Numbered from the stretch's first letter, positions 1 through 8,722 are shown. The stretch is 64,000 bases of DNA from HdN1 sp964473645 (GCA_964473645.1 CAYYPW010000012.1:1-64000); one strand, 5' to 3'. Made by a program: numbers and translations. The notes: generated from the sequence alone by a model not told the origin.

Positions 1-180
1 AGCGCCAGCCGCTTTTCCGACACGGCTGGCCGGGAAATGTAGCGGCACAGCCTTTCCAGTACATCGCGTTGGTGGGGTTCGGCCATCACGCCAGCGTGCA
101 AGGAAAAACCTGCTTGTTTGGCCGCCCGATCCGAGTCTCAGGGTGTGTTCAGGCTGGGTGGAAGGCTTTGCAGGAATGCC
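1..180 (-). mobile_element. IS91-family transposase remnant, copy 1 (cut by the window edge)
   Basis: On the minus strand an open stretch across about 122-2 translates to a segment beginning AKQAGFSLHAGVMAEPHQRD and continuing with LERLCRYISRPAVSEKRL. That is the conserved C-terminal block of IS91/ISCR Y2 transposases as I remember the family. No start codon or catalytic tyrosines are present; a stop codon lies upstream in frame. The element may continue to the left of the window. The same DNA recurs at 7675-7860, so this is one of three related fragments. Confidence 0.7.
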
Positions 181-703
181 TATATAGAAATGAACTCCCG
201 TTTCGTGTAGAGCACCAGCGTTTGGTTAAAGACATAATGATCGTCGAGGCTGGACGCAACTGGATACTGCGAGCCAAGACAGGCTGGGATGGGCGAATGG
301 GTTGGTGGGTCGGATGGGTCGGGTGGCCCGGGCTTCTTTGCACTGAATGTCGACACACCCAATAGTCTGGCCGATTTCCAGAAGAGAGAGGCTATTGCGT
401 GCACCATTCTTCGCTCCATCGAGGCATTGCCGCACAACCCGGCAGCCCACACGGACGCTACGCGATAAAGGCGCGCAGTGTCGCCCGTAAAAAATTGAAC
501 GCGTACGTCCGTTTACGGGCTGGATGCAATATTGATGGGGTGGCTCGGGCTAAGCAACGGGTTGTGCTAGTGCTGCGAGCATATACGCGGTGAATAAATG
601 TGCGTCAATTTGGGGGGTGAGCATAGAACTCTGTAGTTTATAATCATTTTGCCGTAAGAATTAGTGGAAGGCTGCTTTTTGAGCGTTAAATACAGTAGGG
701 TAT
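181..703. other. Stretch without a recognisable gene
   Basis: About 520 bases between the transposase remnant and the hydrolase-like gene. Open frames here are short, overlap on both strands and have no plausible ribosome site or recognisable product. A GGGTSGG-rich run (about 295-330) is the only compositional oddity. The end of the stretch (about 600-700) is AT-richer and probably carries the promoter of the next gene. Confidence 0.4.
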
Positions 704-709
704 TTGGTG

Positions 710-1579
710 ATGACTAACCTATTCTGGGAAAGCGACGAGTTCAAACAAATAACCCAACATGCCAAATCGTACTTGGGGGGTATAAAGACGCGAAGCTGCC
801 TAGTAGATGACTACAGTTGGAAATATCTTGAAATAGGGAAAGGGGATGTCATCCTCTGTCTGCACGGCATTGGTAGCTCCAAATCACAGTGGAGAACCTT
901 TATGACAAGCATGGCACCCAAATACCGCCTGATATGTCCTGACATTCCCGCTTTGTCGCTTAGGGTAGAACTACCCATTGGACAACCTACCAAACGAAAA
1001 CTTGTCGAATGGTTGATAGGATATTTGAATAGCATCGACGTCGGCCAGGTGCATATTGCTGCGCACGGTTCGGGTGGAATTTTGGCCTCACACTTTGTAC
1101 AAGAGCAATCAGAGCGCGTGAAAACCTTCGCCTGGTTCAACCCACCAGATCTTGAAAGAATCAAAGCTGGAGACATGGCTGTTTGGGAAAAAGCAAAATC
1201 TGGATTCGGATCAATTCAAGAAGCCACTTATCATTTGGATCAGTTTTACTATAGAGCCCCCCAATATCCTGAGGTTTTCAAGCGGCTATTCATGGCTAGA
1301 GTTAAAAAAGCATTTAGCGACGGAAAATTCGTGGAATTAATGGAAAAGGAACTCGAATTAATTCCTGTGTTATTGACAAAGCTGCGGGCGATCAAACAAC
1401 CAACGCTATTGGTGGCTGCCGATCACGACGTTATGAGCACTATTGCCTGGGTGGAAAAATTAGTGGCTCTTATCCCTAATTGCGATATGCAAGTTCTGAA
1501 AAAATGCGGTCAATTCAGCTTGCATGAAAAAACAGACGAGCTTGTGGATATCTACGCCTCGTTTTTAGCGCGCAATTAA
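710..1579 (+). CDS. Alpha/beta-hydrolase fold protein, probably non-catalytic
   Basis: A protein of 289 residues with the layout of the alpha/beta-hydrolase family: an HGIGSS oxyanion-type strand near residue 50, a nucleophile elbow near 117, and the late Asp strand (AADHD, about 237). Starts TTG 704, GTG 707 and ATG 710 are in frame; ATG is preferred. At the elbow the family motif G-H-S-x-G-G reads A-H-G-S-G-G, so the nucleophile position holds Gly. The usual catalytic Gly-His near the C-terminus reads Gly-Gln (CGQFSLHE). The sequence after the HG motif also lacks the usual DxPGxG. I infer a pseudoenzyme or a strongly diverged enzyme with the Ser shifted by one. It stands alone, in repeat-rich DNA, with no operon partner. 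Confidence 0.75.
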   Translation: MTNLFWESDEFKQITQHAKSYLGGIKTRSCLVDDYSWKYLEIGKGDVILCLHGIGSSKSQWRTFMTSMAPKYRLICPDIPALSLRVELPIGQPTKRKLVEWLIGYLNSIDVGQVHIAAHGSGGILASHFVQEQSERVKTFAWFNPPDLERIKAGDMAVWEKAKSGFGSIQEATYHLDQFYYRAPQYPEVFKRLFMARVKKAFSDGKFVELMEKELELIPVLLTKLRAIKQPTLLVAADHDVMSTIAWVEKLVALIPNCDMQVLKKCGQFSLHEKTDELVDIYASFLARN

Positions 1580-2005
1580 TGCTGCTTTGGCAGGTTACAC
1601 TCCCAATAATACAAAGACCGAAGCATATGCCCAGCCATTCTTTTTATGTGCATCAATGGATCGTTTTCCTCGTGGATGGCGTTCGTTCATCTGGGGGAGC
1701 CCTTCGTCGATGTTGGATTGACTCTTCATTATCTAAGGGAATAACGTTGTTCAATGTTTTCAATTGGTCACAGAACGAGAAATGGGTAATGCACCTCTTT
1801 GGGCGGGACGTTTTATTGCAGCATTTTTATCCGTAAAAAGGTGAGCGCGGATGCCCGTATGTAGTACGCGGCGTTGAGTTTTGCAGTTGATTGAAATGGT
1901 TCCTGGGTGTAAGGCCGGACGTGCTGAGGTAGCAGTTTTCAACTGCCGCACGTCGGCTCGCTTTTGGTGTAATGCATCAGCACATTTAACAATAGGAGAG
2001 ACACA
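1580..2005. other. Intergenic, with one GGCCGGACGT motif
   Basis: An 85-codon frame starts on the hydrolase stop (ATG 1579) but resembles nothing I know. GGCCGGACGT occurs at 1913-1922, followed at 1930-1950 by a short inverted repeat around GCAGTTTTCAACTGC. The ribosome site AGGAGAG for the next gene lies at about 1995. Confidence 0.4.
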
Positions 2006-2401
2006 ATGAAAGGCAATCCAGTTGTTCATTTCGAGATTTATGTACAAGACATGACGCGAGCAAAAGCGTTCTATGAAGCAGTGCTTGAAGTTACGCTTGA
2101 AAAAATATCGTCCCCGACTCCAGAGATGGAAATGGACACGTGGCTTTTTCCAATGGACAAAGAGGCTCCCATGAGTAGTTACGGTGCGGGAGGCATGCTT
2201 GTTAAAATGGAAGGATTCGCATCAGGTGGTAGCGGAACACTTGTCTATTTTGGCTGTGATGACTGCGCAGTGCAAGCAGCCCGAGCAGCAAAGTTTGGGG
2301 GCAGTGTATTCCAAGAAAAAACTTCCATCGGTGAACATGGTTTCTGTGCGCTTGCCCGAGATACTGAAGGCAATTTGATTGGCTTTCACTCAATGAAATA
2401 G
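2006..2401 (+). CDS. VOC (glyoxalase/bleomycin-resistance fold) protein
   Basis: 131 residues, the normal size of a single-domain vicinal-oxygen-chelate protein. It opens with the typical first beta-strand and helix (VVHFEIYVQDMTRAKAFYEAV), carries a central GGMLVKMEG strand, and ends with the family signature of a Glu-containing last strand (ARDTEGNLIGFHS). Metal ligands would be His8 and the Glu in DTEGN; the actual substrate cannot be told. A strong ribosome site AGGAGAG sits 8 bases upstream of ATG. The gene is isolated, and its stop is followed at once by an attC-like inverted repeat, so it could be a captured gene cassette; small VOC proteins are common cassette cargo. Confidence 0.85.
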   Translation: MKGNPVVHFEIYVQDMTRAKAFYEAVLEVTLEKISSPTPEMEMDTWLFPMDKEAPMSSYGAGGMLVKMEGFASGGSGTLVYFGCDDCAVQAARAAKFGGSVFQEKTSIGEHGFCALARDTEGNLIGFHSMK

Positions 2402-2403
2402 GG

Positions 2404-2440
2404 TCTAGCTAAAATGGCCAAACATAGGCCGGACGTTAGA
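2404..2440. repeat. Short attC-like inverted repeat after the VOC gene
   Basis: Starting two bases after the VOC stop: TCTAGC ... TGGCC aaacata GGCC GGAC GTTAGA. The outer hexamers pair at five of six positions and the inner GGCC pair perfectly. The 3' part is also the recurrent GGCCGGACGT motif (2427-2436). Shorter than known attC sites, so this is only suggestive. Confidence 0.3.
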
Positions 2441-2605
2441 ATATTGTTGTTGTCTGTTAATGTTGATCACGGGCGTTCGTATGCAGGTCGGATGTAATTT
2501 GCGGCATCGTATTCTGCAGTACAGAGCGGGATGCTTCGAATAGCTCAATACGTAACGTGCGGTATTGGCGCTCGCTGAAAAGCAAGGCAACCGAAAAAGT
2601 TGGGA

Positions 2606-2700
2606 TGCCACGACACGGCTCAGGTGGCCCGCCCCGTCACATAACAAACCACGTCGAGCGGATTTCGCTACGCTCATCCGCTCACCTGTCGCGTTAGCCC
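2606..2700. repeat. Recurrent block ending in an attC-like site
   Basis: CACATAACAAA at 2638-2648 opens a folded segment that ends in GCGTTAGCC at 2691-2699. The inner stem GAGCGGAT (2656-2663) pairs perfectly with ATCCGCTC (2676-2683); the outer TAAC and GTTA also pair. That order (R'', L'', loop, L', R') and the TAACAA start are those of integron attC sites. The preceding bases ATGCCACGACACGGCTCAG recur at 24188-24207, and the TAACAAA half recurs at 8391. No integrase gene is visible in the window. Confidence 0.45.
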
Positions 2701-3455
2701 TATAGTTTGGAGAGTCTTTAAATCTCAGGAGTACCGCATTCTACTCAAGCAGCCATAGCAAAAATTCCACCCCTAATAGGGGTCCAGCCTTTCCGTGATG
2801 AATTGCGCAAGGTCAGTGTTTTTTCCTGCAACCAGGAGAAACTGGGCAAATCCATTTCGTAGTGCGGTCGCCACCACTAATTCGGATGGCGCCACACCGG
2901 GTCGAATAGTGCGAAGCCATGAACAAAAAGATTTCCATACGAGTTCCGAGTGGCAATATGTGGCCGTTCCACGGTGGAAAACTAAAATGCTCGATCTGGT
3001 TTTCGAGATAAAACGCTTCTTCGCTAAAAATATAGTCCCTTGTGTCTAAGACGTTGGCGGACGTCAATAGTTCACAAGTTTTTCAGAATGTTCGAAAGAG
3101 GGATTGCGCCGACATGTTGTCTGAAAACATTACACCAATCGCTGTTTGGGTTTTCATCCCGCACTTCGTTAGGAATATTGCTAAACTCCCAAGCAAAGAC
3201 CGTCAGCGTTGGGCAGTGCAAATGGATAGGTGCGAGGTCTGCTGGGGTGTGGTGAGGCTAATAATTGAACACGGCTGTTGCCGCGGAGCGCACTTTTGAA
3301 TATGTCAAATCCTCAAGCTGTTCGGGTGCCGGCGTAGGTGGACGAAAAACGACGAGAGCCTGTGATAAGCTTGAGACGTCAGTTTTGGTGTGGGTAACCG
3401 CGACTGTCCAGGCTGAACTCGATGGCAATAAACACCCTTAATTTAGAGCTCCTTG
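2701..3455. other. Gene-poor stretch
   Basis: About 750 bases with only short overlapping frames; the most protein-like of these is the minus-strand frame listed at 2813-3067. No repeats, RNA genes or strong terminators recognised. The last 60 bases supply the promoter and a weak GAG ribosome site for the membrane protein that follows. Confidence 0.35.
2813..3067 (-). CDS. Possible small hypothetical protein or gene fragment
   Basis: An 84-codon frame opening at TTG, with fairly protein-like composition (a stretch rich in aromatic and charged residues around ENQIEHFSFPPWNGHILPLG). I recognise no family. No clear ribosome site precedes the start. It could be a remnant of a longer gene or chance; it is included only because its residue pattern looks more natural than the competing frames. 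Confidence 0.25.
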   Translation of the reverse strand: MTSANVLDTRDYIFSEEAFYLENQIEHFSFPPWNGHILPLGTRMEIFLFMASHYSTRCGAIRISGGDRTTKWICPVSPGCRKKH

Positions 3456-4586
3456 ATGAAGAAAAATATTTATTTCGTGCTTGGTCCATTGGGAATAGGT
3501 ATAGCGGCACTATGCAATTTGTTTATAAATGCTATCACCATTCCTGAACTGGGGGACGGTAAGCTCATTGCGTTAATACTAGCCAGCCACGAACTTTTCC
3601 CCGCCGCCAAGTATCTGGCAGGTATTGAGACACTAAGAGTGTTGCACGCAGCAATTTGGCAGTTTCCGCCGCTCGAAAGTATGTTGCCTGAACGTATCGA
3701 GAGCCATGCTGGATTTTTGCGCGTTATGGGCGTTGTAATCATGGCGGTTACCACCATTTTTCTGTTGCGCGCTTACCCGTACAAGTATCGGGTCATTCTC
3801 GTTGCGACGACCCCTATCTGGTGGCTATTTTCTTTGGGCTATCTCGAATACTACCCGTTTGTCGCCGGAATTTTCTTGATGCTACTCTGTTGGCTTTTTC
3901 AAGGAAATCTCGAAGAAAAACCTGAAGTGGCTGTCGGGCTGGTGTGTGGCGCACTTCCACTTGTTTATCTGGGGTTCGCTCCATTCTGCTTAATAGTGCT
4001 CGCTATTTACCTGTGGGGTGAGAAGGGACGAAAAATCGGCAAGACTTTAACGGCGGCTATATTGGGATTCCTTTTCGTGCTTAGGCTCTTCTGGTCGAAA
4101 AGCCTATCCCAGTATTTTGTATCGCTCTATCAAGATCTCAATTTTGGCGAAAAAAATACCATTTACGAAGGCTACAAAGGTTACGCCGCCAGCAATACCT
4201 CAATTTTTTTTAAAAGCGAGTACGTTTTTTCGGGACAGCATTTTACTGAAACACTGCATATGTTGCTGTTAGGCCTTGGCGTGGCCCCACTTTTTTTACT
4301 GTTCTATGCCTTGAGTACCAACCTGCGGGAAATTGGCCGCCTCTCTAGGAAGATGGTATTAGCAATGACGCTCTTGGGCTGGTCGATTTTCTATTTGATT
4401 TTTACTATTCCCAAGCTTGGCCCTGTTCGCGACGTCGACATGTTCTTTCTGACATATATTATTATCGCATTTATGGTGGGCGCTGGGTTGGAATCCAACG
4501 CGAGGTTAAAGCCGACGGTGATTTTACCGCTTTGGATTCTAAGCTCCGCTTATTCGTTTTCGAAGCTTTTGGCGTTGAGTGTTTGA
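3456..4586 (+). CDS. Polytopic inner-membrane protein, GT-C-like
   Basis: 376 residues from ATG 3456 (an in-frame TTG lies just before it). About nine or ten hydrophobic segments cover most of the chain. The first periplasmic loop has an acidic ELGDGK motif and a conserved-looking EYYPF motif follows in a later loop; both arrangements resemble GT-C family mannosyl- or arabinosyltransferase-like proteins acting on lipid-linked sugars, but I cannot assign an activity. Five bases downstream starts a truncated acyltransferase-3, which suggests that the pair once belonged to a surface-polysaccharide locus. Confidence 0.7.
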   Translation: MKKNIYFVLGPLGIGIAALCNLFINAITIPELGDGKLIALILASHELFPAAKYLAGIETLRVLHAAIWQFPPLESMLPERIESHAGFLRVMGVVIMAVTTIFLLRAYPYKYRVILVATTPIWWLFSLGYLEYYPFVAGIFLMLLCWLFQGNLEEKPEVAVGLVCGALPLVYLGFAPFCLIVLAIYLWGEKGRKIGKTLTAAILGFLFVLRLFWSKSLSQYFVSLYQDLNFGEKNTIYEGYKGYAASNTSIFFKSEYVFSGQHFTETLHMLLLGLGVAPLFLLFYALSTNLREIGRLSRKMVLAMTLLGWSIFYLIFTIPKLGPVRDVDMFFLTYIIIAFMVGAGLESNARLKPTVILPLWILSSAYSFSKLLALSV

Positions 4587-4591
4587 TTGCC

Positions 4592-4690
4592 ATGGAAATC
4601 AGTAAAAAGAATGTCGAGATTGAGGCGTTGAGAGCCGTCGCTACATTGTTTGTAATATTTCATCACTCAGTCCGGTACGATTTGGTTTGA
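4592..4690 (+). pseudogene. Truncated acyltransferase-3 (OafA/YrhL-like), N-terminal 32 residues only
   Basis: ATG 4592 opens a 32-codon frame whose product contains IEALRAVATLFVIFHHS. This matches the first transmembrane segment of the acyltransferase-3 family, including the family's catalytic-type His near its end. The frame stops at TGA 4688-4690 and none of the three frames beyond shows the expected continuation (the GVDLFFVISGF-type motif), so most of the roughly 350-residue gene is missing. It lies 5 bases after the upstream membrane protein, as in an intact operon. Confidence 0.7.
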
Positions 4691-4954
4691 GTCGGATTTC
4701 GCACATGGTGTCGGATGTAATCAAGTGGCACCGAGACCCGCAAGAAGGGGGGGAGGACGCCGGTATCCAGCCGAGATGTTCTGCAGTTGGCACATAGACT
4801 GTAAAAAGGCGACATCTATCCTGACACTGGGGAGTGTGGCAGGATTAGATGCGTCTATGGGGTGTTCCTTCCACGAAAATTGATGCAAAACCGAACTGTC
4901 GACGCTTGGGCAGTCGAAGTTCGCTCACTTTTAATAGCTATTCAGGTTATATGT

Positions 4955-5908
4955 CTAGTTGATTGGATCAAACTTAATGTCAGGTGGCATGGGTCGGGAT
5001 GCTTGTTCCGGTCTGGAAGTTGTGACCAATAGATCATCTATCCACGTTGTTTGATCCACAGGTGAACCATCCATCCATGGTCCGATCAAGATACAGTTAA
5101 ATTTGATATTTGCATTGGCCGCTGTTCGCATAATCAAGTTCTGCTTATCAACAACGAGTTCACCATTTTGCCATACCTGCATTATCCCATTTGCTTGGCC
5201 TTTGCCATTGGTCACAGTGTTGAATTTGAAAAATGCTTCAATCTCATGCCAGCTGCCCTTGTAATATGGGCCAGTAATATCATCAAAATTCTTCTTTGAT
5301 GAACGATAGAATTTTCCATTTCGATAGGTTGAAGCCTTGTAACAGTCTGAACCCACTCCATCGGGGTTACCATTGCATCCTGCTACAGCTCTATTTTCTG
5401 TGATATTCGTAAGATCTACACCTATTTTGCTTGCATCAATATTCAAGCTATCTTGCATTCCTATCTGTAGGCGACCTTCATTTTGCTCAAGGTAGCCCGT
5501 GAAATGGGTATTACTGGGGCCGATCCATCGATCATCCGCAGTGGTTAGTAAATAGAATTCATGCGGATGATAGGATCTGTTTGAGCCCTCCCAGTTGTCG
5601 CTATATTTCACGTAGTAACGAATATAAACGGAATCAGTGGCAGTAAATGTTCGTCTCATTGGTGTAGACAATTTGGGTGGTGTAAATGCGCCGTGTGGAT
5701 ACCGGACTTCCAGGGACGAAGTGCTTCCATCTACGAACTGTGCAGTGGATATAGGCGGACTGGCAGAGTCGAACCGGCCCCTTGCGCTAAAGTTGGCGTC
5801 GTCGAATTTTTCTTCCAGTAGCGTGGTTGCATGTAAATGTTCGACTTGCGTGATCAACAATAAAACCGACAGGAATTTCATTGATAGCATTGATTTGTGA
5901 TGAACCAT
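4955..5908 (-). CDS. Secreted jelly-roll (concanavalin-like) protein
   Basis: 317 residues starting with a Sec signal sequence: basic residues, a hydrophobic FLSVLLLITQ core and a likely cleavage after LHA at about residue 27. The rest is beta-strand rich with many aromatic residues, four Cys, and a late WIDDLLV motif. That motif and the overall pattern are typical of concanavalin-like lectin/glucanase and polysaccharide-lyase-type folds. A good ribosome site (GAGGAGA) precedes ATG. Likely periplasmic or extracellular and perhaps glycan-binding; no catalytic residues could be assigned. No operon partner. Confidence 0.7.
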   Translation of the reverse strand: MVHHKSMLSMKFLSVLLLITQVEHLHATTLLEEKFDDANFSARGRFDSASPPISTAQFVDGSTSSLEVRYPHGAFTPPKLSTPMRRTFTATDSVYIRYYVKYSDNWEGSNRSYHPHEFYLLTTADDRWIGPSNTHFTGYLEQNEGRLQIGMQDSLNIDASKIGVDLTNITENRAVAGCNGNPDGVGSDCYKASTYRNGKFYRSSKKNFDDITGPYYKGSWHEIEAFFKFNTVTNGKGQANGIMQVWQNGELVVDKQNLIMRTAANANIKFNCILIGPWMDGSPVDQTTWIDDLLVTTSRPEQASRPMPPDIKFDPIN

Positions 5909-6390
5909 ATTCTCCTCGCTCGCTAAGACTAGCTCAATCCATTTTTAGATTTCGTCTCTAATTCATTGTTGTCATTAGAAATTGCAAAGAGACGATGAGG
6001 TTCACGTAACGACTACCTCACTAAACAATAGATCAAAACTACCGCTTATTCTTGTTTTGCAAGGATGGGTAATACCTGAATTGTGTAACAGCAAGTCACC
6101 ACACTGTTTTCATCCTGCTTTATAGGTTCTGTGAGCTTGCAAATTATTGATTGTGTTGTACCTAGCCTTAAATGATTGCCTAACAAGACGTTGCAGTGGA
6201 TGTCCAGAGCTCCCCAGGCTTTGCGCAATGTGTTGCGCACATTTTATTGCGCCAAGCCGGCTCCTTTGGGTATCACTGACCTTGGTGTTTTGGTGTCTTG
6301 CATGAGGCGGCTATTGGCTTGGGTGAGGTTGTAAAAAGCAAAGCGCTATTTTACTGGTTCGCTTGGGGCTGGATACCAGTGCGTCACAAA
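5909..6390. other. Intergenic, with a variant of a recurrent motif
   Basis: Holds GGGTGAGGTTGTAAAA at 6321-6336, a variant of the sequence found at 8139, 15846 and 24252. A small palindrome TGCGCAA/TTGCGCA lies at 6222-6239 and could help to terminate the PanE-like gene. GCCTAACAA at 6178-6186 looks like an attC 5' box but no matching 3' box follows. Confidence 0.35.
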
Positions 6391-7320
6391 CTATACACCC
6401 GTGAAAAGTCGTTGATAATGAGAGAGATCCACTTGTGCTTCCTGTGCGAGGGCCATGATCTGGCCTCCTAATACCGGGCCTTCCTTTATCGCTAGTTTTG
6501 ACCCCGCTTCCGCAAAGGCTTGCCTGACAGCCGTGATTTTTCCGGCAGTTGCCAATCCTTTGATCAGTGACCAGATTGGTAGCCATTTGAGCGTATTCAA
6601 ATTTGTGGGTGTTACCGGAAAACCGACCTGCTCCAGCATGGCAAAGCTTTCTTTGATCGCAAAAAATACGGTTTTTTGCAGATCTGGCGTGGCGAGGAAC
6701 CGATCGACATCTCCTCCGGCTTTTGCAATTCCGAGAAAAAAAGCGCTGATATAAGCGGCATGATAACGTTGCCAGGCATCCATATTGTTGCTGATATCCA
6801 CATTAAATCCTGCCTTCGACAAGGCAGTGGCAAGTGACTCCGCGCGGGGCGAGGCATGACCATCCAATTCGCCCAGGGTAGTGCATTGAATAAATTTGGG
6901 CGTAATACTGTAGCTTACCGCGTTTCCTTCAAAGGCAGCACCTGCACCAGGAAAACCGACCAACAAGCGATTTTTGCCGATCTTTTCCGCCCAGGAGGAA
7001 AACCCCGCTGCATGATTCACCATGGGTACGATGGTGCCCGATGAAAGTGTTTTTACATGTGACAAGGCACTTTCAATCTGGTCGGCGCGCACACACAGTA
7101 ATATGAAATCGTAGCGGTCTTCGGAGGCTATCTGGCTTACGATGGCGGGTTGTGCGTGAAGAACCTTGCGAGTTCTGTTATCGATGAGCGTAACGCCTTG
7201 CATCTGTAATTGTTTCAAGCGCTCGCCTCGCGCCAACAGTGAAACTTCGTAGCCAGCCGCTGCCAGCTTACCGGCGTATAACGTGCCTATGGCGCCTGCG
7301 CCGAAAATCAAAATAGTCAT
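6391..7320 (-). CDS. Ketopantoate reductase (PanE/ApbA) family protein
   Basis: 309 residues from ATG 7320, which has the ribosome site AAGGAG; a longer frame to 7389 lacks one. The N-terminus carries the Rossmann motif GAGAIG (residues 6-11), followed by an LLARG strand end that would favour NADPH. The second half fits the ApbA_C helical domain. In authentic ketopantoate reductase a catalytic Lys sits in a W-x-K motif; here the corresponding site near residue 183 reads W-Q-R. The loop that normally reads QNG is VNH. It is therefore probably a paralogue acting on another 2-oxo acid or related substrate rather than the pantothenate enzyme. Confidence 0.8.
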   Translation of the reverse strand: MTILIFGAGAIGTLYAGKLAAAGYEVSLLARGERLKQLQMQGVTLIDNRTRKVLHAQPAIVSQIASEDRYDFILLCVRADQIESALSHVKTLSSGTIVPMVNHAAGFSSWAEKIGKNRLLVGFPGAGAAFEGNAVSYSITPKFIQCTTLGELDGHASPRAESLATALSKAGFNVDISNNMDAWQRYHAAYISAFFLGIAKAGGDVDRFLATPDLQKTVFFAIKESFAMLEQVGFPVTPTNLNTLKWLPIWSLIKGLATAGKITAVRQAFAEAGSKLAIKEGPVLGGQIMALAQEAQVDLSHYQRLFTGV

Positions 7321-7443
7321 GAAATGCTCCTTATTTGCAGATTTTTTTCCTTCCGCGATTACTATTCGGCTGATCCGGTGCGGGTTCAAGTTCAGCGAAG
7401 TGCGCTGGAATTAGACTAAAGGCTGTATTCGAAAAAATGCACT

Positions 7444-7860
7444 TTATATGCTTATCAATGTCCAGGCCAATGCGTCCGATGTTTCGGTAACGTCATCTCT
7501 ACGTTGCAAAAAATTATCCAAGTTAACACCCAATAGGCGCATATTATCCTCCCTCATTACTGCAGTAAGACTAGTGCCCGATGCGTGCTGAACGACGGAA
7601 GGCTGCCCCGTACGCTGAAATCCAGCGAATCGAAAAACACATGGGTGGTACCATACCCAAAACACTCGCTGTGCTCCAGCCGCTTTTCTGACACCGCAGA
7701 CCGGGCAATGTAGCGTCACAGCCATTTCAGCAAATCACGTTGGTGATGTTCGGCAATCACACCAGCAAACAGAGAAAAGCCCGCTTGTTTGGCCCTCAGT
7801 GTGACTCTTCGTGCGGGTCCAAGCTCGGCTGAAGGCTTTGCAGAGTAAGAACCGTTCATC
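7444..7860 (-). mobile_element. IS91-family transposase remnant, copy 2
   Basis: On the minus strand one frame reads AKQAGFSLFAGVIAEHHQRD, then a nonsense codon in the motif that copy 1 has as RLCRYI, then RYIARSAVSEKRLE and GTTHVFFDSLDF. These are consecutive conserved blocks of the C-terminal half of IS91-type transposases. Homology to the family breaks off after LDF, but the DNA beyond it (7444-7600) is still shared with copy 3. So copies 2 and 3 carry the same truncation and the same non-transposase tail. A 93-codon minus-strand frame (7444-7725) in another register is a by-product. Confidence 0.7.
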
Positions 7861-8111
7861 CTTTCTGCGGCCCAATCACAGTCCGGTACGTAATGGAATG
7901 CCCATCAACTGGTGAAGAACGGCATCCTCCTGGTCAATGGAATCCAGCTGCAAGTAGGTGATTACGGCAGCTGCTCCTGCGTTGCGCCACCTCCTGCATC
8001 CAGCAGTCGTTCGTCGTCGCGTTGCGGCCTCAATGATGAAGGTATTATCAAGTGCGGCCTCAACAAAAAACAGGATCGTGCTGTGCGCGCCGCTTCATTT
8101 TGGCGTTATGG

Positions 8112-8283
8112 TGCGCTCACATCAGGCGTTCTTGAGTTGGGGGAGATCGCAAAAGCAAATATTTAGTTGGGATGCAATTATTGATCTGAACGTAGCGACT
8201 GAGTATTGAGGCCGGACGTAAATAAGCAGCAAGCGTTAGCCAAGATATGAACTCTATTTTTTTTGTTGCAAAGGGCCGGACGT
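8112..8283. repeat. Cluster of recurrent short motifs
   Basis: GTGCGCTCACATCAGGC followed by GGGGGAGATCGCAAAA (8139-8154) closely matches 24228-24267. GGCCGGACGT occurs twice, at 8210-8219 and 8274-8283. Between them AAGCGTTAGCC (8231-8241) repeats the 3' end of the attC-like site at 2691-2699. Just upstream, TGCGGCCTCAA is present twice (8025-8062). The pattern suggests decayed copies of one element family, not coding DNA. Confidence 0.45.
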
Positions 8284-8341
8284 TCCGAAGCAGCAGAAGA
8301 CGTGTCGTATGGGTTCAATGTACGCAAAAAACAAGACGCCC

Positions 8342-8446
8342 GCAAATGGTGTGATGCCGCTATGCAACATAGGTGGCCAGCACCGCCACATAACAAAGCG
8401 CGTCGAGCGGATTTCGCAACGCTCATTGTCGGGAAAGCGATAGGCG
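8342..8446. repeat. Second, degraded copy of the 2606-2700 block
   Basis: CACATAACAAA at 8388-8398, then CGTCGAGCGGATTTCGC and AACGCTCAT, match 2638-2676 almost base for base. The right arm is altered: where copy 1 has GCGTTAGCC this copy has GCGATAGGC. The left flank (ATGCCGC ... AGGTGGCC) is also shared. The inner stem can no longer form completely, so if this was an attC it is probably inactive. Confidence 0.4.
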
Positions 8447-8476
8447 ACGGACAAGTCAAAGTAGTCTCATGCAATG

Positions 8477-8503
8477 AAGCCCCCGAACTGATAGGGGGCT
8501 TTA
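8477..8503 (+). terminator. Rho-independent terminator
   Basis: AAGCCCCC and GGGGGCTTT form a stem with a nine-base loop followed by TTTATT. It is not directly behind a recognisable plus-strand gene, so it may be a relic of a lost gene or may insulate the lipoprotein gene at 8723. Confidence 0.7.
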
Positions 8504-8722
8504 TTGCTACGAGATTTCACGTCAATCAGCTGGGTTTTATAACCTCAAAAGGGTTCTTCAGAATTGGAAAGCTGGACTTCGCTCAATACTGCTATTTCTT
8601 GAACTAGTAATAAGGTGCTACACTTAGAGTGCTTCTCTGCTTTTTTGCAGGCACTGTTTTGCTGTCTGCGCATTTGAAAAATTAAATGGAACTGTTTTAA
8701 CCCACTGAAAGGATTCGACCCC

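Noticed and set aside
1579..1836. 85-codon frame overlapping the hydrolase stop
   Set aside because: The overlap looks like coupling, but composition is unnatural, no family is recognisable and the frame ends in non-conserved repeat-type DNA.
6178..6186. GCCTAACAA, like an attC 5' box
   Set aside because: No 3' box or internal stem within 150 bases.
8263..8607. Open frame of 114 codons on the plus strand
   Set aside because: It runs through the recurrent motifs and the terminator at 8477, has no ribosome site and no protein-like pattern.
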